Origin: Anaspis maculata
Taxonomy: Eukaryota > Arthropoda > Insecta > Coleoptera > Scraptiidae
NCBI GenBank assembly: GCA_949128115.1
Contig: OX421964.1
Coordinates: forward strand, 19,554,892 to 19,618,891
DNA: 64,000 bases
Reading direction: 5' to 3'
Both the position numbers and the translations under genes were made by a program. This document shows, piece by piece, positions 46,846-60,600 of the stretch. Under the pieces are notes generated by a model that ran no database searches, was not told where the DNA came from, and was given only the letters and a program-made list of their open reading frames with translations. Within the stretch, counting starts at the first letter, position 1. Every line of letters starts with the position of its first letter.

Positions 46846-48518
46846 TGTGGTGTGCCGTCAACTCTAGGTATTTCTTGGAGAATGGCAAGAGACGTAATAA
46901 TTTGGCTGCGGTTTTCTCGGGGTTTTTCCGGTAGGCGCAATTCTAAAATCAACCGCCAAATCGCAAACAGCTTGACCTGTCCAGGTCTAGCCCACCAAGT
47001 AAAGGCTGTCGAATTTTCACCGGTAGTCAAAATGAACCCTTGTTCAGCCTGTCATTCTTCAAGAAAATCGAAGAAAGCCAAAGTTGAAAAAATCATTCGA
47101 TAAATAGGTATAGACTTGTCGCATGAGAACTGGTTTGGTTGTAAACCACGCAGAACATGTCAGTTGATCATTTTCTTACATGGAAGACACACTGAAACAA
47201 AATTTTTGTGATCGGGTTGAGAAATTTTTTCAAGTAAGAAGATTGGCAACAACCTCGGCATCAACATGGGGGAAAATGCTGTCGATACTCGAGTTCTTGC
47301 GCCCTCAAATTTTAAGGGCCCTCATTGCCTCCCTTTATGTATGATTTTTTCACGTCCACTTCAGCACAGAATATCAAACCAGAAGCGACACTCTATTGTT
47401 GTAGCATTGTTGTTGCTATGACCAGATTCTATGACCTTGGAACTGCCAGGTGTTCCGGGACTAGTATTCCTGTCAAGAGATTTGAAATGTTCCAGAAAAA
47501 AATACACCAACTACCTACTTGATATTTGGTGAGAAAGTCTTCCGTCAGTGGAATCTATAGTCAGATGGCAAATTCACCATCCTTTCCTTTGGAATCCTGG
47601 TGATTCCTTTTTGGCGCATGCGGGAATATTGTAGGGACATAATTGGAACAAAGCCTATTCTTTTAATCATATGAAAACAGTAAGTACATATCACAAAAAT
47701 GAGCCGCACGTATTTTGATTTTCCCGAAGAGACGCTCCAATTTTATTCGTCAAGTCTTCGCGGCTGCAAGCTTCTAGCCGAGCTTCTAGCCATATTGTCG
47801 CTCTGAAGAATAAGATATATTATGTAGAACTGGGTAGATAAGACAATTTTGCTGAACAAAACAGCTACCTCTATTCACTTTCTTCCTTCACTTTCTTGGA
47901 AATTAGGTATATATCACACCTTTCCGCTTCCTTTGGGAACTTGAAAAAGGTGTCTTTTTGAGGGACGAATTATCCACACATCCACGTACCGCACAAGATA
48001 AGTCCCGTACCGCACTCATTTTTTGTTGTTCAAAACCTAGTCGAATTTGGCACTGACAGAAAACGTCAAGATTACCTATCATTTTGAAGTTGATGGAAAT
48101 ACTAAATTCGGTGTAGGCAACTAGATGAAACCGATTTTTGTGGTCAGTGTCGCTTCTGTATTATTATTCTGTGACTTCAGTAACGTAGCTAAGGAGTAAG
48201 TAGCCTCAAGAACAACCATGCAAAAAGGCTGCTTGTTCATCAAACTCCGTATCGTCATAGTTATCCCCGCAACTGAAAGGAAAAGACCTTGTGGACGGTT
48301 CGTATCGAAAATGGGACAAGCCAAGGAGCCTTGTGCGGGCGGAACTCAACAATCAAGAAAATAAACGCTGGGCGCGTTGCCAACGTCACCGAAGCGCTTT
48401 TTTTTATTTTTCCCAAATGACACAAGAGATTTAACGTGTCAGTTTTTTATTATTTCAAAGCGTGAATTATACAAAACCTATACATTTTCCACATCCACGC
48501 GCTTTACACGTCGCGAAC
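46846..48518. other. Intergenic region upstream of HYDIN
   Basis: No gene seen. The HYDIN promoter and 5' untranslated region should lie at its right end (about 48,360-48,518), but no TATA box or initiator stands out. Confidence 0.4.
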
Positions 48519-48620
48519 ATGGACGAGAAGATCAAGATCTTCTGCAAGGACATCGAGCCGTGCGACCTGATGCGGCTCCTGTACTTGATCCTGGACAAGG
48601 AGCCCGACGACGAGATGGCT
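48519..48620 (+). CDS. HYDIN: HYDIN exon 1
   Basis: First in-frame ATG (context CGAACATGG, a good animal start) opens MDEKIKIFCKDIEPCDLM. The donor is GATGGCT/GTAAGA. The start is inferred; a GTG-opened extension upstream to 48,462 has no coding look. Confidence 0.8.
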
Positions 48621-51600
48621 GTAAGATCCAAGCACAATATAAAATCACCCCCTGCTTCATCACAATATGTTTGTACTTACAGCTTGTGCCATCCGAGTAC
48701 TTGAAGGAGATGTCGCTGAGCACCGAAGAGCGACTAGAGTGGCTGTACAAGATGCGCCACAAGAAGAAGCTGCCGGAAGTGACGTCGTTTCTGGCCACCC
48801 CCGATGTGATCATTTTCCAGAGCTTCGAGCCGGGAAAACTGTACAGCGCCACCCTTTCGCTTATGAACAAGGACGAGGTCAGAAATGTCAACTTTCTAAT
48901 TTTTCATTGAGCACCCTTGACCACTGTCAACTGACAACTACCTATCATTGGTCGTGTTCATGCAACGTGATCGAAAAAGCGCCCCTGTGGAACAACCGAT
49001 CGGATTATTCAAAATTAAAATTTGTCGAATCCGATTGGTTGCTCCAGGGGGATGACTTTTTTTGGTCACGTTGCATGAACTCGGCCATTCTGGCCCGTCA
49101 GTCTGCAGGGGCTCTATTTGTCTCAGAGTGTTGATGCTCGCCTCCATAAAAATCTCGCCAGTTGCCACGTGACGACAGCGGGATTACCAGGAAGACGAGC
49201 ACCTATCTAACTCTTTGGTAGAAATAGGTCCTCCCAACAGACAAACCTGCGTTATTACGTTCATTTTTTCCCACGATGCATCCTGCTTACCACGGAAGTG
49301 CAAACAAGTTGCGCCTGGGATTGTAGCTTTAGACCAACCTCCACACCCCTCGATTCCGCTTTCTCTTATAAATATGTTACCATACAATCCTTCGCATAGG
49401 TACCTACCCAGACCATATTGAAAATTCAAAGCGGGAGAGGGACAACCATGCATGTTCTTCATTGTTGCAACAATCAGGAAAATTTGCGGTTATTCTTCCT
49501 CTCTTGCATTGAAGTTCTATGTTCTATTATGTCATGGGTCATAAAGTACCTATCTACAACAATCTTGCCTTATTGTCTATTTGTAATTGTTTTCCGTGTT
49601 CGTTATGTTCCTCTCATCTTCAACTCTTCACAATAATTAGGTAGGTACCAAGGTAGGTAAGGTAGGTAGGTAAGCATTATATCATCATATCATCTATTAT
49701 AAAGTTATAAACATCTTCTTCAAGCCTTTTCATCATCATGCTTCTGCATAACGCCACATCCTAAACGGTTCTCATCTGTCCCTATCCGTTTTTCTCTCGG
49801 TTTTTCTCTTTTCTCCTCTGGAGAAAAAATTTCTGGAATTTATTCAATAGGCAATAGGAGCGGTTACACATGGACGGTTTTGGACCGCGGTTCGCAGCCG
49901 GTTTCCGTAGCATCATCCAAGCATCACACCCGTTTCGCCAGACCCTTTGTCAAATCCGCGGGCCAAAACCTTCCGCACAAACGCTACTATTGTCTGCAAC
50001 AAGAGGATGTATGCCCGTCGTAAGGTTAAGATCGACATGCTTAATTTGCCAAAGAGCTAATTTCAAGTGTGGAACATGGAATCCTTTCAGGCGCCGAAGC
50101 ACTTGAGAGTAGTCTTCGAGACTTCGACGAATTTCAAACTGACATACCCACCAGAAGTGATTTGGACGAACGTCGCTCCCGGCATGACCTACACCGTCAT
50201 CATCAATTTCACAACCACTGAAGAAGAGAGGGACTACAAGCATCAAATTGGTTTCATTACGGAAAATGGAAGCTTCAGCATTCCTATTTATGGTGAGTTC
50301 TTTTCGCAATTTGTAGGCACTCTTGAATCTGTAGATTACTAGGTAGATTATCATAACAGCGATATCCAATGAAATGTAGGGTGTTAAAGGTCTAAGGGTC
50401 GAAATTAAAAACTGGTTATGGAGGTGTAGGATGGATGTTTATCTCGATGTTTATGCCGAGGTTTGAGCGGTAACAGTTTATGAAACGTTGTAATTTTCGT
50501 ATATCAATTTGTTTCTCAAAAATGTCTCTGAAGCGGTGGGGAATGTAACTTTAGATTTTCTTATTCAGTTTTTCATTTTCTATATTGCCTAATTTTTTTC
50601 ATCGAGTCGCCAAATAGTTCCAACTTTATCGTGAAAATTGCCCTATTTTACCTATGCCGTTCCCTAACACCCACTTTTTCGCATAAATGCTCAAATTGAA
50701 TGAAAGCTGTTGCTATTGGCTTGTAGCTTGTAGATTGTAAATTGTAGATTAGAGGTGGTCGTTTGGTCTCGGAGGATCCTTTCTGCACTGCGACCTATAA
50801 GATCTTTTGTGCGTGACCATCCTGCTATTTAATGTCCCAGGAAATCCACCTCCTCACCGAATCGGATGATTTCATTGGGAGACTTACCTCTGATGTCTGC
50901 GGGTATCAGTTTCACACCTCCCAGCAGCGTAAGTCTTTTCTGTGCCCGTGCTTCGCACTCGCAGAGTAAGTGCACGGTGGTTTCACCTGCCGATGCACAA
51001 AGCCTGCAAATAGGTGAGTTTTCCTTACCAATTTTTTGCAGGTGGTATCCCACTTCGCAATGTCCTGTGAGTAGACCCGTGAGTAGTATTATTTCGTTCT
51101 TAGAGAGCGACAGGATGAGCTGCGTCTTTGTTTTGGAGAGCGCAATAAGCTGTTTGGCTTGTCGTTGGCCTGGAATGCTCTTCCAGTAGGCCTCTATCCG
51201 CCTATTCTCCCATTCATTGATTTCTTCCCTTATTAGGAATTGGCGACATCCCACATGTGGGCTCCGGTCCAACAAATGTTGTTTGAGCTCCTTTTTTCGC
51301 GAGGGCATCCGCTTCTTCATTTCCCTCGATACCCTGGTGGGCAGGTACCCACATTAAAGTGAGTTTGTTGCTCTCGGCCAGCTGTATGAGTGATTTTTTG
51401 CAATTCCAGGTGGTTTTTGACTTACAGTCATAGGCCTCCAAGTGCCTTAAAGCCGCCTGGCTGTCTGTGGCAATGCAAATTCTTGCTCCTTTGTACTGTC
51501 TGGATAGGCATACCTGGGCACACCTCTCCACCGCCAGTAATTCGGTTTGTAGAGTGGACAGAAACCTTCCCACAGGCAGTGATTCCCTATACTTCGGGCC

Positions 51601-54600
51601 ATATATGCCTATCCCGGCTCCTTCCTCTCTTACGGATCCGTCTGTGTACCAGATCATGTTGTTTTTCTGCAGCCGAGCCATCCTCCGGGCGCTTTCCTGG
51701 CGGTCATTTACGACCACTTCATAGGTAGCCCCGAAGTCGTACTTAACTGGCATGAAATCCCTTGGGCTTGTGAGGAACTGCTCCCTTATTGAGTCCAATA
51801 CTTTTAAGTGTTCTCTTCTTAGGTTTTTGGGTCCTATTCTGAGAGCACTCACTAGTCCTTCTTTTTCTACTTGTTTGTGCAGTGGAAGTAGGTCCAGCAA
51901 AACATCCATCGCTGCTGTAGGAGTGGTGAACATAGCTCCCGTGATACCTAGACAGGCAAGTCTCTGAAGCTTCTGTAGCTTCTGTTGGCTTGTCTTTTGT
52001 CTAGTTTTATCCCACCAAACGAGTGAGGCGTACGTGGTGATCGGTCTAACAACCGTCATGTACGACCAATAGATCATACCTCGGATCATACCTGGTTTCA
52101 GACCCCAAGTCCTTCCGAAGAGTTTGCGGCATATCCAGAACGCCGCTGTGGACTTCGAAATTGTCTTGTTCAGGTGAGAGTTCCAGGTGAGTTTTCTATC
52201 CAGGATGATTCCCAGATATTTGACTTCCTCGGAAAACCCACTTTCAGTTCCCCTCAGTACCGGAGCAGTCAGTTCGACTTTCCTGCGGCGTGTGAACGGA
52301 ACTATCACAGTTTTGGCCGGGTTGATGCTGAAGCCCTCTTCCAAGCACCATTGATTAATAGTGTTTATGACATTTTGTGTAAGGGTCGGAGTCGTACCTT
52401 CAAACTTTCCTTTGACAATGACTGCTACATCGTTGGCGTATCCGTAGCTGGTGTAGCCCTGTTCCGTCAGCCTCCTGAGCAGTTCATCCATGACAAGACA
52501 CCACAGGAGGGGCGATAAGACTCCACCCTGTGGACACCCTTTTCCAGTGGTGACTGTCACGAACTCTCCTCCAAGGTCTGCGGTTACTTTCCGGTCCACA
52601 AACATGGATTTGATCCATTTTAGGGTAGGAGTATCAATCCCCCTCCTCTTGGCGGCTCTTTCAATGGACGAGTAAGTGGTGTTGTCGAAAGCACCCTCCA
52701 CATCCACGAATGTGCCGATCGCAATTTCTTTTGCTTCCAGTGTTTTCTCTATCTCTAACACTAACTTGTGTAGAGCATCCATTGTGGATTTTTCAGGCTG
52801 ATATGCATATTGTCGCATATGGAGTGAGTTCCTTTTTAGGATGCCATTCCTCAGGTAGTTATCTACAATGTTTTCCATGGTTTTCAGGAGGAACGATGTG
52901 AGGCTAATAGGGCGGTAGGATTCAGCCTCTTCCGGAGGCCGTCTCCCTGCCTTGGGTATAAAAATTACCTTTGCTTCTTTCCACTCTTTGGGAGTGTAGG
53001 CTAGTACATAGCAGGTCCTGAAGATTTCTTGCAGTTGCGGGGCCAGGTATTCGATGCCCTTATGCAGTAGAGCAAGAAAAGATGCCATCTTCACCTGGCG
53101 ATTTATATGGTTTGAAGCTTCTAACAGCCCATTTGATTCTCATGGCTTACTGATCTTGCAAGCCTCATCACGTCTAACAACCTTGCTATTTTCACAGCGC
53201 TGTGGCCCAGAGCGCTACTGAATTTCCCGGACGTGATTCACATGCCCACAATGCCGGTCAAAAAAACGTCCGAGCACCGCACCATGGTGACCAACCGCGG
53301 CCGGACCTACGCCAGTCTCATCATCAAATCCACCTGCTTCGTGTGCCCTACCAAAGCGATGCTTCCCGTCCAAGAATCCATGTTCCTGAAGGTCCGCGTG
53401 ACGAACCCCAAGGCCGGCGAGACGCAAACCGAGCACCTCAGGGTCCTGCTGGTGGATGGCTCCAAGCTCAAGATCACGGTCCAGTGCGACGCGATCGCTC
53501 TGCCGGTGACGTTGAGCAAAGACGCCGTCCGTTTCGACGACACGTTCATGTTTCTGGAACGCAGCGCTCGCGTCGCGTTGCACAACCGTTCCGACAACTT
53601 CGTCGAGTTCCACTGGAAGATGTACAAGAGCGCCAACATCGATCAGATGCGCAGCGAACAGCTGAAGGAGGGCTTCGACGAGGTGCGACAGCACGAAAGC
53701 GCGCGGTGCGTCAAGCTGAAGCGTATGAACATCATCGACGACAAGCAGCACGAAATGGTCTACAAGCGGATCTATCGGGACGAAGTCGAAGAGCTGGACA
53801 CAACCGAGCAATTTCTGTACGACTCGAGGAATTTCAAGATAACACCTTTGGTATACATTTCTGTTGTTTGTCTCCACTGACGCCCTTAGCTCTACTTTCC
53901 TTTTTCTTCGGTTTAGGAAGGAGAACTGGGACCGAGAGACGAAGTAGAGTTCACTTTGACTTTCCATCCACATCTGGCGGATCAGTTTGAGAACTGGGCG
54001 TACTTGGACGTGTCCGGGCGTGAAGAACGGTTGCCTTTCAAGATGTACGGTTTGGGTTTGGGACCAGAATTCAAGTTGAACGTGAAACATATAAAAGCCA
54101 ACAACATTTTCTTGTGTTCCAAGCACAAGTATGAAATTCAAGCGTGCAATGTCGGTACGTTTCTTTCCAGGTAGCCCTCGTTACACGTGCGTGCTTAGCC
54201 CCGATTTGTAGTCGGAAAAGGAAGCGGAACTGAAGACGCAAACGTGAGAGAATAAACCAGTCACTATTGACCAGAAGGAAGGAGCCGAAGCTGGATACCG
54301 ACAGTGATTGGTTCATTTTCGTTATCCCTTTTTCTTCATTCAAGCTTCTGTCTTGGCGATGTCCTTTAAATCACGTCAGATTTTTTCTTCCGTTTTTTGC
54401 TGAGCACGCAAGCGATATAGCACGCACGTGAAACGGAGATCAAGCCTTTCAAGGTGTCTCCACTGAGTAACACATGTTCTCCAGGTAACATCCCCGGTAC
54501 GCTGAATTACATCAACAAACCGTCGGAATTTGGCGGTGTGCTTCAATGCGACCCGATAAGCTTGCATCTGGATCCGTTGCGTTTTGGTGGGTTCGTTTTG

Positions 54601-57600
54601 AGCTTCTACACCGTCAACGAAGGAAAATTCATCGAACAAATCGACTTTGAAGTTGAAGAATCCGGACAGATCATCTACACGACCATTTCGTAAGTCGATT
54701 TTGAATTCTATTGCTGCTGCATCACGCTGGAAAAATGTCATACAAAATTAGTAAATAGCTCTTATTGTGTTGGCTTGTCAAATTGTAACTGGACCGATTG
54801 AGCTAAAATATTTGAAACCGTGCAAACTGTGTCAAACAAGTACTGGTTATTGTTCCAGAGGCAACGTCTTCGCTCCATATTTGGAATGCGACATTTCTGA
54901 CATTGATTTCGGCGTCATTCCCATTGGTAAGTAAATTGAAACTGGTACTACCTACGTATCATGCAATATCTGCAGAACCTAAAACTGTTCTTTTCTTCAT
55001 CCAGCTTACTTGCAAACAAAGCACTTCCTTATGGCCAACACCTCCCAGGTTTCCATCGAATTCGAAATCGAAATCGAACGGGACGGCTACCAGCAGGCCA
55101 TCAGTTCGGCAGAATTCGAGGAAATCGGTCACTTTCCGCGCCTTCCCAGAGAATTTCGTTTCACTCCCGTTAGTGGAGTCGCCGAAAGCAAAGAAACCAT
55201 CGAAGTTGACGTGAGATTGCTTTGGTCTTGTCATTTTGTATTTTTTCCGTATCTAAGACTGAATTTTTTTTCTCATTCAGTTGGAACTGATGCCGAACTT
55301 GCTGGGAGAAAAAACTAACAAGCTGCTGGTTTACATGTGGGGCACTCACAAGCACTTCATTGAGATTCCCATCAAGTACGACTGTCAAACACCAAAGATA
55401 ACGTGCATTCCGTCGCCCATCATACACATCAAGTACTGCTTCATCAATTACATGTACGATCGCACCGTCAAGTTCAAGAACAACAGCGCCATGTGCGGCA
55501 ATTTGCGATTCGAACAGATCGAGGAAAGTTCCGTCACAGTGGAGATATCGCCGATGGAGATAGCGGTCCATCCGTGGGAAGAGGTGACGGTGACTTTTAC
55601 CGTGTCCACTGCCCTCGTTGGGCTACAAGTCGTGCCGATACTGTGAGTACCACATGCACGGATTTTACTGATAGCGTTTTCCGCTTGCATGGATCTGTTG
55701 CATCTTGCATCGCTGTACATCACTTTGAAATTGTATGTTCAATTACGCTTTTTTTGTGGACGGAATGATGTATCGGAATATAAACTTCTTTTTGACCCGA
55801 AATGTGCCATATTTCACAACTGTTGTAACAATGTGGGTTTCATCAAATATTGAAGTGCTGCACAACGATGCAAAGATACATGCGAGTGAAAAATGGTATG
55901 AGCAATGATGGCGTTTTTGGCTGGCGAAAAGTGCATATTTTTGCCCCCCTCCCTATTACAACAGTGGTGTGATGATCGGAAAAAATAATTTTTGTTTGTA
56001 TTATCGGCAAATAAGAGGTCGAAGCTAATGAGGATACACTTACGTCCAAGCCTGGTAATTAGACCAACCCGGGAGGGAGTTGAAGCCCAGTAGAAATAAT
56101 TCTTCAACTGGTGTCAGAAACTGAAGATTTCAAACTCTTCTTAATACCACTCAAATGTCCCAAGTATTATCCTGACTGCCTGGCATCACGGTAGGTCGCA
56201 AAATGGTGACAAATATCACAAACGCACTACCTCTGCTCAGTAAAGAACGCTTCATTGATTCAGATAGAAGCTTGTGCCCGAGGTCGTGTCTAATCGGCGC
56301 TTTTTTGTTTTAGAATTACCTTGATGGGAAACGCACCGGAAAAGATATGCGAGCTGCATTGCAACGGTCAAGCTCCCTCCATCACCATCCTCCCGGCGAT
56401 CGTCGACTTCGGCAACGTCACTCTGCTCAAACGGACCGCCATAAATTTACAAATCATCAACGATTCTCCCATTCCCGGCACAGTTACTTTTGAACTCGTA
56501 AGTTGTTTCTTGCATTTTTTTTACATACTCACGCATCATCGCAATCTGCTGGCCTGTGGCGTTTCTCTATATCATTCCGATGAAGAAAGCAGAAGCACAT
56601 GGTCGGTTCGAGTTACTGGGAACGGCAGATGCTCCCCAGTTGGGCTACATCTCTGATGACAAAGATGCCGACTTGAATCATTCGAATGCGTCTCCAACCA
56701 GCCGTTCAAGGAAGTGGAGCAAAAAGCGGAGTCTCCATCACGGGATTGACTGTAGAGCCTTTGAAAGCGAACTGACGAACGTATAAAGCCAGCACGTTTT
56801 TCCATACCTCGAGAATCAGTTCTGCAACAATCAAAAACCGAAAAGTTTTACGTCTTGATTTTAAACTCCTCGATAACACAAATTGGCACCCAACGTGGGG
56901 CTCTGTGCTGCGCAGCTGTTGATCGACGTGGAGCAACAAGCACTGGAAGACAGTCTTGGATTTGGCAAGTGGAAGGAACTTATTTACGACAATTTCACTA
57001 TTACCTCAACGGGTCCAGATTCTTCTTGCTACGTTCTTCAGCTCCACGCCTTTTGACTGGGGGCCTCACGACAATGTGTCTCTCTGTAGTGAGCAGTGCT
57101 GCTCCGTCATCCTTTGCTAATGCTGGAGATGACGGTGCTCTTGGATGGCGCCCTCGAGCCGACAATAGTCTGGGAGACTTTCGATTATAGACCTCTGAAG
57201 TTGGCGCTGCAAGTTGACCCGACAGGGGGGGGGGGCATGCTTGTAGCGTTGATTTGCTTCTGCAGGATGCCAGCTGTAGGTCTGTTCGCGTAACTCTGTC
57301 CTGTGAATCAACCCGAAGAGCATCTTTTGTCTTAGCTCTTTGGAGGTTACAATAGGAGGTCTAAATTCATAGAATTGATGACCGAGGAATGTATCCAAGT
57401 TTTGTGACTAAGAATGTGGTAACTGTCTTAATTGACGATGATAAACAAGGTCAGTTGTACAGGTGATTCGGACTTTTAGCACAGTTACCGCCACGGTCTC
57501 AACCATGACACTCACCTCTACCTTTTTGGACGGATCTTATTTGCTCTGAGCGGTATTCTTCAACCGAATTTTTCTGGCTTAGCTTCCGCCACCTAAAATG

Positions 57601-60600
57601 CTGATAGAAAGCTAGAGAACAGGATTCCAGGACACAGTGCGTTAAGAGCCTGCTATGTTCTTGATCCATTCATGCGCGTCACTAATCAGATGGCAAGGCA
57701 TTTGACTATTGATAAGAGTGAAAGCCGAGCTCATCATTACGGAAACATGCTAGTATCATGAAGAAATGAACTGAATACCGCATGAGTTCCCCATTCAAAA
57801 AAATACGGTTCCAGAACGTGCCAGTTCTCAATCACTTTACTGTAGCCACATCTGTTTGTTTTGCAGCCTAGAGACTCGCTGTACAGCCTCGAAAACGATA
57901 CGCTGGAGGTACTGGCGGACAGCCACGTCGAGCTTCCAGTTTTCGTCTATCTGACCGATCCGGGCGAACACCAACAGACAATGCTATACTGCGTCAAAGA
58001 CGGAATGAAAGGTTCCGTCATGCTGCGCTGCTACGGAACTGGCTCGTGTATTGAACGCGTACCGGATATCTGCCCGGAAACGGATCTGGGCATCATCTTG
58101 ACTTTCAGGACGGTCACGTTTCCGGTGTCTTTCATCAATCGGGGCAAGCGTCTGCACAAGATCATGATATCGCGAAGCCCGAAGCTGAGAAGCTTGAAAG
58201 ACAATGATGAAGTCGAGTTTGTTTTTTCTTCGACTGTTTACAAATACATTATATGCCTGATATGTTTCTTTTGATGTAGATCCATCTTCTCGATAACCCC
58301 CAAAGATGGTGTCCTGCGCACCGGTGAGGAAATGCGCAGCGAAATCGTCGGGTACAGCACCGTGCCGGGTAATGTCAAAGAAGACTTTTACTGTCACGCT
58401 CAGGTGGAGGACAGCGGCACGCGAGGCATTAAGGTCATCTTCAGTTTTGTGATCATGGCTTCGTTCATCGAACCGCATTTGGTATTTTCGAAAATGGAAC
58501 TGGCGTTTCGCATCGACGTCGACGTGGACAAAATCAACATGCTCATCAAAGGTTTTCTCATCAGTATTTCGATATATCCCTTGATCTCTTTCGCGTAGCT
58601 GGTGGATTGACGCAAGTCTGTGAGAAGACCAGTCACTTCCGGCGCATCCAACTGTGGTCCCACCTCCTGGTCGATGGTTACTTTGTCGCGGCTTGCGTCA
58701 ACCTACCAATGAACCAAACATTCACCAAGTCTCCCTTCTTGATAATACTGAAATCGTTTCACGTGAATAGATAAAATTTTGATGAAGAACAAGTGCGACA
58801 TAGAACTGCAAACGAAGCTGACGGTTGAGCCGCCATTTTACATCGTCGACGGCGGGCAGGTACGCAACGAACTTTGCGTGGAGCTCGAAAGTATGCAAAC
58901 ATACAAGCTGTGTGTCCAGTTTCGTCCCGGCAAGCATACCAAGCGATGCACCACTTACAAAAAAAACCTGTGTTTACACTACAAAAAACATCCTAAAGTG
59001 GTAAGTTTTGTATACAGTGACAGTACTGACAGTGCGCGGCAAAAGTTTGGAATATTGGATTTATTTTCTTTCCTGTCCGGAATATCGAAAAACTCTTGGA
59101 CAGGTCAAATTGATTTTTTTTTGACGAATTGATGTTTTCCAATTATATAGCCCGAATCTCCAAAATTTTCGATCCGAGTTTCAAGCTCTATTGGCGTACT
59201 GCCAAGAAGAAAATGACCGTCAGTTTGAACATTTATTTTGATAGTTTTTGTAAGAGTTACACATATTTTACTTTCGTTTTTGCAATTAAAATCTGTTTAT
59301 TTGGGGAAAAGTTCATTAAAACCCCATTCTTGTTTTTCGACTTGAAAATTTGATATCTCCAGAACTATTAACCTAAATGTAACACATGTGCATATTATTG
59401 AGATCAGAATTTTATAATCTATCCAAATCTAGAAAAAAAAATTACAAGTTGCTATTGGAAAAATTATCGATGACGTCACTGCCTGAAAACGGTGAGGGGT
59501 AGACGAGGGGGTAGAGAAATAAAAATTATTGGAAAATATTTCTTCGAAAAAAATCACTTCGAACTGTCCAAGAGTTTTTCGACATTCCGGACAGGAAGAA
59601 AGATAAATCCATTATTCCGAACTTTTACCGCGCACTGTATAATCCATTCTAAGCTCAAAAAAACACAGCTTGGCCATGGAAAATTCGAATTTTGTTAGTG
59701 TCCTCGATTTTTGATGTTCAATGTTGAGATGTCTTGAGATCTGCTGCTTTCTCACCTAGCATGGCACCTGGGTACATCATAAATCTCATCTTGATACAAG
59801 ATGTTAGAATTGTCTCGCTATGACATGAAACCTTCACCTGAACTACGCTGTGTTATGCAATTGTCATTCCAGAAACTGCGTTGCCCATATGCTCACTGAC
59901 CTGAGTCGCTTTCTTTCGGCCAGGGATCACAGATCATGATCCTGGAACAGAGAGTGAAATGACAATGAAAATCTATAATTTTGGGTTGATACACTCACAA
60001 GCTTACCTGACCGCGCCTCTCGGTTGATATTGAAGATTCATAATCACTTGCGACAAAATCACACTGCGACGCTAGGAACTGGTCTTTTTAGGTCATTTTT
60101 AAAACTGAATTTTTCTATCATATCTTATGCTCATATTTTTGTTACTGTTGCACCTTCCTACACTTCTCACTATTCAAAGTAACGTAACAGCTCTTTCAAG
60201 ACAAAAAAGAAAGAAAATATTGTGTCCAGTGTCAAAATCTGACTTTAATCATTGAATTAAAACTGGCAATCCAGCATAGCGAACATCATTTTGACAAATT
60301 TGATTGAAATACTTGTGCCGAGTTGGGATAATTTCGATGAGAAGGCACGCATCTTTAAAGATGATTTTTCTAGAGTAAAGTGTCTATTTTTTCAAGTAGG
60401 TATATGATTTTTTCACAAGAAAGGTTGTTTTATTTCACAGGAATATTTCCCGTTGATCGGCGAAGTCAACTATCCGACAGTGTCCATCGAACCACAGTAC
60501 GTCAATTTTGGTTGCGTGCCGATCAGTTTCGTCAGCTATCAGGCCGTGTTGGTGAGGAATGTCAGTCCTCTCCCGGTTGTTTTCAAATGGGTGTGGTCTG

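Noticed and set aside
48462..48518. Upstream extension of the HYDIN start
   Set aside because: Opens only with GTG and encodes text unlike the family; the ATG at 48519 has a good context.
53215..54141. A 308-codon ORF on the minus strand
   Set aside because: It is antisense to HYDIN exons 4 and 5 and arises from their GC-rich codon use; no motif is seen.
58217..58279. In-frame TGA at 58272 between two HYDIN blocks, suggesting a pseudogene or stop read-through
   Set aside because: A 63-base GT-AG intron (donor GTTTGT at 58217, acceptor TGTAG at 58279) removes it and keeps the frame (GA + A gives Glu).
58602..58770. Extra HYDIN exon starting after the AG near 58,600
   Set aside because: The reading runs into a stop before any phase-compatible donor and matches no HYDIN segment; joining 58,551 directly to 58,771 continues the alignment.
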